DNA of 64,000 nucleotides. It comes from Phymatolithon calcareum (taxonomy: Eukaryota > Rhodophyta > Florideophyceae > Hapalidiales). Shown piece after piece: positions 33,601-43,162 of the stretch. The position numbers were made by a program, and so were the translations under genes. The notes under the pieces were generated by a model. That model did no database searches, was not told the DNA's origin, and worked only from the letters and a program-made list of their open reading frames with translations. The stretch lies in contig OZ345379.1 in NCBI GenBank assembly GCA_977006965.1, positions 248,001-312,000 of the forward strand. Direction: 5' to 3'. How positions within the stretch are numbered: position 1 is the stretch's first letter; each line of letters starts with the position of its first letter.

Positions 33601-35549
33601 GTGTCTAGTTTACTAACCACCTCAATTGAGGGGCGATTTGAAAGCTCAAAAAAATCTATAAAACAAAGGCGAAACAGTTCGCTCACGCCAGAGTTCTAAA
33701 GCCGAGCTTGTCTTCTGTGCGAGGAGTACCGCAACTACTACCTGATAATCACATCGTTCTGAGCTAGGAACGAAAATGTGCTGTCTACTCTTAAGAATCA
33801 GACCTGCTGTGCCGCAAGAAAAAGACTCCCGTCTAAGGGTCGGTGCAGCCAAACATGCCAAGGAAACGAAGGCGCTTAGTCGAAAAGAATGTTGTAGACT
33901 ATATGCAGCCATTTCAAAGTCAATAAGTGTGATTGGTACTGCTCAGGATGTACTTGAAGAGAAAATCGGTGGTCTCGCAAGCACGTCACCGCACGTAAAA
34001 TGGGTCCTAATTCAGCACCCAGTGAAGAAGATTAAGATTTCAACGCTCAAGATTGTTAGCCTCAATTCGTAAAAGCCTGTTGATGGTGCTTCAGCCCGCT
34101 CGGCACCTTGGGCCGAGCCCACACTGGAAAAGCGTAGCATTGCCAAGTCCTGCTTACAGTACTCGTCTTCGCCAACCTTCATCAGAGAACGCCAATTTTC
34201 CAGCTCCATTCGCGACCAAAAGCTAACCATTTGACCAGCCAATCTGTAACGCAGACCTCAGAAGCACTGGGTGCCCTTTTCGGGGGCTCTACTCGCTACA
34301 CCCTTTAAGATTTTTGGGATGTTATCAAACAGCCCCTCATTGTTCACGAACTTGAGTCCTTCGCCCGGTTTCTCATTGCATATTTCCTCCACCGTTGGTG
34401 TCAACCTCTACCAATAGTCTGGCGTCTTGATACGTTCCGTCCACTACATGGTAGGAGTAGATGCTCCACGGTCTCCCTGGTTCGCACAGAGTAGGTCTTG
34501 CATATAGGGTCGCATTCAACGGGGCCATCTTGAAAAACTGCTACCAGCGAGCAACATAGTGCGGCAAGTTGATTGAGAGTAGTTTCAGCGCTCCTGTGGC
34601 TTATATTGCGCTCTGGGAGTAAAAATGTATTCTCCAAAGCTTTGTCGACTGGTGCCGATTGACTATCGACCGCGCAGATTCTATGGTTAGGGGTATATTT
34701 TGATGCGTCGCCGGACTTGACTCCGTAATTCCGTTTCGAACAAGGTGGTCCGCTTTTTCGTTCACAGGGAGCCCACAGTGGCTTGGGATCCAAATTGCTT
34801 CGCAAGTGATCATATCATCAATCAGCCTTTCCATAGAATCCGACAGCTTGTCATCTCCCGATACACCCATCGTTGCCCGGTCAGCGCATCGAGGAAGCTT
34901 CTTCTGTCTGCAATCCAACGAATGTGGTGTAAGCATGGGATTCGCAAGTGTTCTATCTCCTCAAAAGCTCAGACCGCCGAGAATATTTTGGTGTCGAGCG
35001 ACGAACCCACTGCTCCAATGGTCGTTTCGTGTGAACAAATTTGTTCAGGCAACTCTCTTGGTTGATACCTCGTTGTTAATCTCTGAAGCTCATCCAGAGT
35101 GTCAGCAGCACGTGGTGCAGCAAAGATAACATGAAAAACTGATTCAGCAATTTATCGATACCGCATTTAACTCCAGTACTACTCGTCAACATTCAGTCAA
35201 CTCAGATCGTACATTTACGTTAGAGAGCGGTGCTAGAACCCACTTCATTCCCACCGAGAAGAAAAGGAAGAATTCGATTGCTATGACGACTACTTTAACC
35301 GCGCAAATCAATCGCAAAGTTTGCAAAGTGAGGAAAATGGCTGTCATAAGTTCATCATGTAGCAAGCTTTACGGTGGCGAAACACGCATCTGTCGCATTC
35401 CTTTGGTTGAGACTGTTTCACGAAGCGTGTTGTTGCTATCCATAAGCTTAACGCTGTCGAAGAGCCTGATATTGGAGAGCTTTCGTTTCCAAAAAATTAT
35501 GTGAATCTCATACCCTCAATTGAGGGCAAAATTTCAGTAAACTAGACAC
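33601..35549. mobile_element. TIR element B, 1.95 kb, head-to-head with A
   Basis: The left end GTGTCTAGTTTACTAA abuts element A across the single TA at 33599-33600. The right end TTTCAGTAAACTAGACAC precedes TA at 35550-35551. The inner arm (about 33601-34070) is an inverted homologue of A, encoding DVLEEKIGGLAS...KWVLIQHPVKK on the plus strand and GLILKSRQHIFVPSS on the minus. The outer arm (about 35280-35549) also aligns, inverted, with A's left 300 bases. The middle kilobase differs from A and holds a LINE 3' fragment. Lengths of A and B are almost equal (1953 and 1949 bases). Confidence 0.7.
34250..34990 (-). mobile_element. LINE 3' fragment: RNase H and zinc-knuckle tail
   Basis: The minus strand around 34936-34601 reads CEAIWIPSHCGLPVNEKADHL, the conserved C-terminal block of RNase H domains in non-LTR retrotransposons (W-P-S-H-x-G-x-x-x-N-E-x-A-D), then QNIPLTIESARSIV. 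Another frame, 34805-34401, gives CDPICKTYS...ETVEHLLLPC, the Cys-rich tail that follows RNase H in Jockey-like elements. Reverse transcriptase is absent, so this is a 5'-truncated and frameshifted copy. A related fragment lies at 39201-39590. Confidence 0.68.
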
Positions 35550-35551
35550 TA

Positions 35552-36057
35552 GGTGTACGAAACTTTCGTCTTCTGCGATAGCCTGTTCAACACACTGGTT
35601 GACAACGCTTGATATAGCTTCCTTCACAGTACACTTCCAGAAGATGATCCTCACGGCCACCACGGATGCAACGCTTCAGGTGATTGTACGGATTCGAAAA
35701 ACCAGTACCCTTCTCGAAACAAAATTCGCTTCCTTCAGTGCATTGACCGCCCTTGGGACAGAGGTAGACGCAAAACATCACATTTCGTCGTGTTCGAACT
35801 GATTAACGTGCATGGATATCTCGAGGCTGTTCGCGAAGGAGTTGCATTAGCTGCTGTACAACTTGTTTCGGCTTCGGTTTCGAAATAGGTACAACCATGG
35901 TTGGAAGATTGAAATTTGTTTAGGTGTTGTCGAGTGGGTCTGGTAGTGTGCTTTGGATAAATGAACGACTTCACTTTTTATATTGACTCTTCTTTCTGTC
36001 TTTTTAGAAACGGCACTCTAGACACCCATACCGTTATACTTGAACGGGTGAATGAAT
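35552..36057. other. No clear gene
   Basis: Short frames only. Nothing recognised. Confidence 0.4.
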
Positions 36058-36133
36058 TCAACCATCCATGTGATCGTTCTGTTGTAGTGGTCTACACAGA
36101 CCACTACAACAGAACGATCACATGGATGGTTGA
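36058..36133. repeat. Perfect 36-bp-stem hairpin with 4-base loop
   Basis: Bases 36058-36093 are the exact reverse complement of 36098-36133, with loop ACAC. A further partly paired flank follows. Such a tight, uninterrupted stem would form a cruciform or a very stable RNA hairpin. Confidence 0.95.
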
Positions 36134-36181
36134 TTTCAGGAACGTTGTAACTGTACGTAGAATTTTACGTACCGAACACTA

Positions 36182-36251
36182 GGGGAGCACGGCAACATTT
36201 TGGTCCGATAGTTATTTAGTTGATTTGGGCCAAAATGGTGCAGTGCTCCCC
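36182..36251. repeat. Imperfect hairpin, 24-bp arms
   Basis: GGGGAGCACGGCAACATTTT on the left pairs with AAAATGGTGCAGTGCTCCCC on the right with a few mismatches. It lies 50 bases from the preceding perfect hairpin. Confidence 0.8.
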
Positions 36252-36911
36252 CGGTGAACGCTTATACTGGCCCGAGTTATATAATAAAATTAGATGCTAC
36301 CGACAATACGCATGATACATTTGAAGTGAACGTTATTTCCGACAACTCTGCACTTGTTGAACTATACACTCTCGTACAACCTACCAGCAATTCGAATTGC
36401 AATTCTTCATCAGAACCCAATTTGGGTCGAATTGCTACGAATTGCAATAGCAATGGATTGCGCACCACCCCTGACTGACGCTCCATACGGTTTTCCCATG
36501 CCGCCAGGCGCATGGCGACAAATTGTTGCAAAAAGCAGCACAACTTACCATAAAAGCTTTTCTTGTTCTGGATCTCCCGTGAAACCTCAGCATTTTGAGT
36601 GAACTGAGAGCACGTAGAGGAGTAGAATACACTATGGTCTAATCCATACAGAAAGAAAAACTCCTCAAAAGACTAAAACAAAGTTGCAGTATGGAAAATC
36701 ACCCAAAATCACAATGTTTCCACTTTAGTGTCGTTTGTTATGCAGTTATGGAGCTCGGAATATTACGAATCGTTGTTGCGTTGAGTAGCTCACAATCTCC
36801 TCTACTCATTCATTGTAATAGTTTTTACTGTCTCTACCTGCAACGCTCGCAATGCGCGGTACAATACATGTCGCTTTTTTACATTTTTGTTTTTTCTACA
36901 ATTTGTTGCCT
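36252..36911. other. No clear gene
   Basis: AT-rich sequence with several AATTGCAAT-type words near 36390-36450. No supported gene. Confidence 0.4.
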
Positions 36912-36919
36912 GTTGCACC

Positions 36920-37953
36920 TAGAGATGGGCATCCCTCAAAAGTTCCGCGAGTGCGAGGACATGTCCTCAAATCGTTCGCGAGTTGAGGAGAGGACCTAGG
37001 AGGACTCCTCAATTTCTCATTAAAATGAGGACCCCGGAAGGTCCTCGCGAGGGGCAAGGTCCCTATATTGCACCAAAGCATTGGAAAAAATAATTGCTAT
37101 TGTAATTATTTAAATTATTGTTCCAATAATTTATTCCTGAGTCTCGCATATTTATTGTATTTATTGAGATCGTCGTGGTTGCGACAATTATTGTATCGGA
37201 CTCCTCATTTTTTCGATCCGGTTATTCTATCGCGACAGAAAGTAGCAAGAAGGATCCAATAATTCGGGGAATAACCAGTTATTTATACCTCGCTGAACTT
37301 GAATACAATAATTTATTGCTTCTGCGTTCAACAATAAATTATTTATTCTCGACACTTTTCGAGAAAAGAATAAAAATAAATAAATAATTCCAATGCTTTG
37401 TATTGCATTGCTTTTATCCCATCGGATCGCACTTTGTCGAAGTGTTATATTTTATTGTAAAGGTGGCCAGCTACCCAACTGGAGGTTAAATGGCACCTTG
37501 ATTCTGCTCCCGCTTTTTGTTTCTTGGCTCTTGATCTTCCTTTCTGCTTCATCTCTTGTCTTCTACGTAACTTATTGTGGTTCTTTTTGTTCGATTCTTA
37601 GTTTCTGTCTTTTTTCGGTTCTATTTCTTGGTTCTTGGTCTTTGGGGGAAGGACCTGCCTGAATTTCATGCTATATCATAACTTGCTACGATCATAGTGA
37701 TCTCTCACCTTCGTAATTTTCCAGCTTATTGCACCTCATCTTGCTATTTCGGACTGCGTTTTCGAGCTTGTTCCTGATTTCTGGTCCTTCTCCGATCGCA
37801 CTTTGTCAAGAGCTTACAGGCGAGTTTTTGAGTATGATAAGAAGCACTCGCGAAGTGCTCTCGACCGCCGCGAGTGAGAGGACCGGTCCTTACAAAAATA
37901 GGTGCTCAGATGACATCGCGAGGAGAGGAGTCATTGAGGAGTGCCCATCTCTA
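36920..37953. mobile_element. Non-autonomous hAT element, 1034 bp
   Basis: The element starts TAGAGATGGGCATCCCTCA and ends in TGCCCATCTCTA, a 12-bp terminal inverted repeat of the common hAT type. It is flanked by an identical 8-bp target duplication, GTTGCACC, at 36912-36919 and 37954-37961, the length expected for hAT. Subterminal sequence at 36950-37060 carries at least six GAGGAC/GTCCTC words, some forming small palindromes, like transposase-binding repeats. The interior is AT-rich with no transposase, so it needs one in trans. Confidence 0.93.
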
Positions 37954-37961
37954 GTTGCACC

Positions 37962-39144
37962 ACTGTGTCTCGTCATGCGTCTGACGGCACGGACGTTAAA
38001 ATTGGAAAATAATCGAAAATTGTTATTGAAAAGTGAAAATTTGCAGCTTATTGGTTCGCGGGTATGCTCCACGATCAAAATATGATACCGCTCATCTCAC
38101 TTGCCCCTTCCCGTGCAATCAGCGCACTGCGTTGAGGTATTGGTGATTTGCTGATTGTTTGGCGTCACAGCACAGTATATGATTCCATAATATAGCAATA
38201 TTTTATATTCTTGGAGCTACAGCAGTTACAAACAGGGCTAGGAACAGTATGATTGGTGCGTATTAGAGCTCAGACTGGAATTTGCAATCCAACAAGCTTG
38301 TAGTTCGCCAATGCCATAAGCATTGCAATCATTGATCGCACCGGGCGACCGGCACTAGTCTAATCATTTCACCAGCATTATACCATCACTGGTACACTCT
38401 TTATAGTTAGACAATGTAAGCAAACAGACCGAAGATTATGTCAACCGGGACCAAACGTAGTAGTTCTACCATCAGTGAGTCCACGTGCACGACCAGAAAG
38501 CTGATGCTCTTATTCTTTACGTCTTCTTTCGATACACTGTAATCCCCTTCGTCAGCGCTTAGGAGAAAACTGCGTCGGACTCTTCGCGATGGACAGGCAC
38601 ATCGGGACTCAAGCCCGGACCAAGTTCTCGGCAGTTTCCTTACAGCAAGAGTTACATGTTTTGCACGTTGGGTCGTGCGACATTGTGTCTCCATGCCTAA
38701 ACACGGCCACCATCGGGGTACTGTGACACGTCAAGGTGTTTCAGAGGGAAAGAGGAGAGAGGTAGAGCTGAGCACAGTACAGTTGTATACTGGAGCGCGG
38801 CTCTACTCGGCAAAAGCAGAGGCTAGTTCACCGTGCGGGTTCCTTCCGATACCCCGACAGTGCTGCCTTTATTATTCTATATATAAAGGAACTGCAGCAG
38901 CACAAGAGTCGACCCAGGCATTGGAGAGGGCGCAATGGATGCGGCTCCACGCCCTTGAATGGTCGGACAAACGAGTGCTCTCAGTTGTGACGAATTCCAA
39001 GCGGATGTAAGTAAATCCGCAAGGCTGATTCCGAACCACTTAGGGAGGTGACACTGACAGTCTGGTCGCCACGCACGCACCCATCAGCGCAAGCAAGGGG
39101 ATAGGACCCGTTCGAAACGAGGACTGCGAAGTATTCCGCGTTGG
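37962..39144. other. No clear gene
   Basis: Short frames only. LINE RNase H debris begins just to the right. Confidence 0.4.
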
Positions 39145-39200
39145 CGTCCGTTCACCGGCCGCTGCTCGTACAGCGATCATCCGGCGCAAATAGGGGACTG

Positions 39201-39590
39201 TCAAATACCCCATGTTCGTGTCCTTTCACCAGCCGCTGCTAAGACAGCGATCATCCGGCGAAAGACAGGGTGCAGTGTTACAGTACACTCTCCAATCAGT
39301 TGGTGTAAGATCACCTCTGCCCGTTTGTGCGATATCAGCAGCTCTCGGGGCAATGTCGGAATGGCGACAGGTTCGGGTCGTAAAGACGACCTAATGATTG
39401 ATCTCGCTGCCTCGAGTGTCAGAGGAACCTTCTGATGATCCAATAGGCTTGTTTCGCAAATAGCCCTTTTTGCTAATTCGTCGACCGCATCATTTCTTGG
39501 AATTCTGCAGTAACTTGGTATCCAAATGCCTTCAATGAAAATATCATTGGACATCAGTTGCTCCATAAGGCCCCAAAGTTTCCGTATCAA
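39201..39590 (-). mobile_element. LINE RNase H fragment
   Basis: A 129-codon frame reads EGIWIPSYCRIPRNDAVDEL then CETSLLDHQKVPLTLEAARS, the same family as the fragment at 34250-34990 (which has QNIPLTIESARSIV). The RNase H block is recognisable though the usual H-C-G and N-E residues are changed (SYCRI, RND). A 74-bp direct duplication (starting at 39146 and 39220) covers its 3' end, repeating a CACCGGCCGCTGCT-like stretch. It is a truncated copy. Confidence 0.6.
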
Positions 39591-40058
39591 TTCCCCATAC
39601 CTTCGCGGCCGTCCGTTGATAGCATCGATGCAGCTCCAAAATAGATACTTTACACCTATCTATTTCAGGACAAGAAGATGAATGCAATTTTTAAAATTTG
39701 TATTCACTCTGCGCTCCCACATTTTGCCGAAAAAGAGATGTCTTGCCACCGAGGGCATTCCCATTCACAGCAGAAGCCTAATAACATCAAACTGCATGTG
39801 CATTGGTTTTAGAAATTTCCATCACTTTAAAAAACAAGACGACTTCTGGTCTTTTGAAGTATCATTCCTTGTCGTACACAAGCGTTCAGCCAATTCGTTG
39901 CAGAAACGCACCCTGAGAAAGCGTGACCCCGGTGCTGTCCCGAGGTTTACTTCAGACTTGTAGAGAATGGAAAAAGAGAAGCCTTTCGTACACCAGGCGG
40001 AAAACCATGTGTTGCAGACTGAGGCCCATGTTCGCTCTTGTAAATACGCCTACATTCT
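39591..40058. other. No clear gene
   Basis: No supported gene. It leads into the twin hairpins. Confidence 0.4.
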
Positions 40059-40217
40059 GAGTAAGAAGGCATAGAGATGGATATTTCAGAAGCCAAGAAT
40101 TGTTTTTGTGTCCCATGTTGAAGAAGAAGAAGTAAAGTAGATTTTTATGCTTCTTCAACGTGGGACACAAAAACAATTCTTGGCTTCTGAAATATCTATC
40201 TCTATGTGTTCTTGCTC
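40059..40217. repeat. Long hairpin 1 of a related pair
   Basis: Arms 40071-40126 and 40150-40205 (56 bases each) are reverse complements with two differences. In a transcript of the plus strand both would be G.U pairs. Weaker pairing extends about 12 bases further out. The loop is 23 bases. Core sequence TTTTTGTGTCCCATGTTGAA is shared with hairpin 2. It could be a primary small-RNA precursor, a foldback MITE, or two inverted fragments. Confidence 0.92.
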
Positions 40218-40375
40218 CTCTCTGAGTGTCCACATTGTAGATGTTTCAAAGGTCAAAAATTATTTTTGTGTCCCATGTTGAAGAAGAATAAACTTCAACT
40301 GTTCTTCTTCAACATGGGACACAAAAATAATTCTTGACCTCTGAAACATCTATCATGTTGACACTCAGTGAGGAT
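40217..40375. repeat. Long hairpin 2 of a related pair
   Basis: Arms about 40217-40289 and 40303-40375 (73 bases) pair with roughly seven mismatches, mostly in the outer third. The loop is about 13 bases. Its inner stem TTTTTGTGTCCCATGTTGAA is identical to that of hairpin 1, while the outer parts differ, so the two are diverged duplicates. Confidence 0.92.
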
Positions 40376-41706
40376 GCACTTCAAATTTAGTCTTGATTAA
40401 TGTAGCTGAGCTTCCAAATAAAGCAACATACGTTGGAGATTTGTTCAATTCAGCGACACAAGATTTAAGCGATCGTCGGACCGTAGAGAAAGAAAATCTC
40501 ATCGTCCTCGTGAGTCGGAAAGCGAGAGCATCCGGAGCAGAACTCGGGAAGATCTGGGGCGGTCGAGGAGGAGAAGGAAGGAGAGGAAGACTGGGACCAA
40601 GACGAAGAGGGCGGATTGCATGTCGTCGTCAGATATGTTGACTCCGAGCCGGTGAACACTCGCAGGATTCGTGTGCAGTAGCCTTCGCTGTTGGAAACTA
40701 TAAGTGGAAGGATGGGAAGGGTCTGCTTCTACGTGCAATGATGTTCGTATTAACTGGACTAACTAGTGACACCTTCTGCCTCTATGAGTTATGCGCAATG
40801 AGGACGGCTGTATCATGAAACCTTTTCCTCCAATACATATCTTGAGCGTGGCGTGTATCTTGCCGACTTCATGATTGGGGTTTGAAATAAGCGCGGAAAA
40901 CTTGGCACCAGGTAGATGATGCGCCAGCGAAACCTTTGTTATCAATAAGAGATGGTGTAACCGAGGTTGGACAGAAGCTGCCCAAAGCATTTTTGACATG
41001 GCACGTGGTTGTGTACGCTTCCGCGTTCATGTTCACCAAATGACTAAATGGTGTCTGTCGTGCAGACACGATAGGTATTGTTCACCTTGAATGTATCTCT
41101 GCAATGTAAGCTAGGCTGATTCTGAGAGAGCAACGTAATGTTTCTGATTTGGGATGCGTGCCCAAATGTGGGAACGCCCCGAAATCATCTCAGAAGTTAG
41201 TCTGCACTGTGCGACCTAGTGTGTCATTCAGACACCAGCGCACAGGCATATAAGCCGCCCCATCTGGTGGCTGAAGTAAAAGTAGAAGCAAGCATCTGAT
41301 TAACTCTTCTTCGCCTCCCGGACTCAGTGTCTGCTCTCCAATTCGACCTCTGGACCAGGCATTGGGAGCAGTATATTGAATTGGCAGTATATTTTAGCAT
41401 GGCTCTATTGCAGTAATATTGCGTGGCCTGTCTGTATTGGTTTACGTATTGGTGGCTACAGAACGTCTGTATTGGTTACGTATTGGTGGCTACAGAACAG
41501 ATTCTTGGAACTATGAAGTACGTATTTTGAGAACGGCCGCGCCAGTGGCTCTGAAAGTAATGCAGTCCATTCACGTGTGCCATTTATAGCTTATATTTCA
41601 ATCTTACTGCTTCCATTTTACAATTCTGTATATACTGATCAAGACTGTGAGCATTTCACCTTACGGTTGCAAACCTCTTTGTTCCTGCTACCATCATTTC
41701 TCGACC
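40376..41706. other. No clear gene
   Basis: Frames here are short and unrecognised. A Gly/Arg-rich frame at 40393-40641 looks like low complexity. Confidence 0.4.
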
Positions 41707-41940
41707 ATGTCGCGAAAACCGAAGCCCGAGTTCGTTGTCAAAGCGCTCATGACAAAACGCGATGATGCGTTCAAGATTCTGCCTTCTCGCGGGGAACGTG
41801 AATGTACTCCTACCAACGTTCGGTGCTTGGTCTATGCTTGTCCGCGTAATGAAAACTGCAAGAACACCCCAAGCACTTCTCTTCCTGAAGGTGAACCGAA
41901 GTTACTGGGATCTTCGAACAGTTGTTACAGCAATGTCTAA
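41707..41940 (+). CDS. Small unknown ORF (MSRKPKPEFVVKAL...)
   Basis: A 77-codon frame starts at ATG. The overlapping frame to 42010 (VNRSYWDLRTVVTAMSNARS) also reads like protein, so a longer gene broken by a frameshift is possible. A similar start (MSRKVSPKSVLQQLL) occurs at 52101 but stops after 30 codons. No family is recognised. Confidence 0.25.
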   Translation: MSRKPKPEFVVKALMTKRDDAFKILPSRGERECTPTNVRCLVYACPRNENCKNTPSTSLPEGEPKLLGSSNSCYSNV

Positions 41941-42488
41941 TGCTCGGAGTGCAAGAGTAACAGAACAGGTGGAGGAAGATGCTGAAGAACAGCATTTGTT
42001 GGCTTTGTGACCTGCCTTAGTTGCTTACTCTGTGTTCTATTGTAGTCATATTGGCTGCAGTAGTCGTTGCTTATTGCAGTAGTATTGGCATGCGGAGCTC
42101 TATTGCAGTAAAAGTTGGATCCTTGCCTCTTCCTTTCAATACAGAAACATATACTGCTCCCAATCCCTGCTCTGGACAACAGTGCCGTAAATTTGGAAGC
42201 GGTTTGACAACCACAGCAAGGGGCACAACCTTTCAATTCTTTTCTCGTTCACCCTGTGACCATTGCTGCAGATATAACTCCTTGTTTTCCACTATATTTC
42301 AGGTATTAGTGCATCTCAAGTATACGATGACTACTAGTGCTGTGTTGTTTTTCAAGCCTCAGATTCAAGCCAATTTCGCTTTGTGCCTCGAATGTATTTA
42401 GGGCAACTCAAGCTCAATTCTCACGTCCCCAACCTCACAAAAAAGGCTTGTAGAAAATCATTTCTCACAAACCTGTCCATTAACGAAT

Positions 42489-42976
42489 TCATCTCTTCAA
42501 CATAATCACTTCTGTTGCGGGTATGAGAGCGCCAATTCCAGTCGAGCGGTCGTCATCGTTGGTGGTCACGGAAAGGACGATGTGCTGGACATGGCGGCGA
42601 GCGATTCGGAGCTGGGTAAATCGGTGTGTGATGACTTGCGACGGGTACATTCTACGGCCTGCCCCCAGTGACCGCACGTAGTTGCAAGCGTCCTCACTGG
42701 AGCGCCCTGTCGCCGGACACAAACAAGCAACGCAGAGCACGGGATGTCAGTGTATTTCATTAGCGAACGGACGGTGCGACCGGAAGCATTCATGATGGTG
42801 CGTGGCTGCGCGACGTGCACCACGCGGTAGTTCTTTACAACTTGTGAAACACCGTCCTGGTTTGTCGTGATCATTGGCAGTGGCTGGAGAAAAGTCATGG
42901 GCAAGCTATTCCCCCACAGATGAGATGCACAAAAGAAGACGGTGCACAGCGCATGCCGCCGTTGGCGGGTAGCCAT
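42489..42976 (-). pseudogene. Possible broken or spliced small gene
   Basis: Frame 42976-42566 begins MATRQRRHALCTVF with a hydrophobic start that could be a signal peptide, then MTFLQPLPMITTNQDGVSQV. A second frame, 42740-42489, continues in protein-like fashion (RIARRHVQHIVLSVTTNDDD) and ends at a stop. A shift between them near 42700 would join them. No family is recognised. Confidence 0.3.
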
Positions 42977-43162
42977 GCCTCGATTTTGACCTTAAAGGCT
43001 CTCGATGTATTGCCCTGCACTCTCTGCCGAGAAACTCAATTTTCAGCCAAGTATCATCAATCTCAGTACTTCATGATAGCAAATGGTAACTTCGTGTTGG
43101 CAAAATACGACATCAATTCCGAGGACGCACTAAGTGCATAGTAAATTTAACTATTTCCTAAG

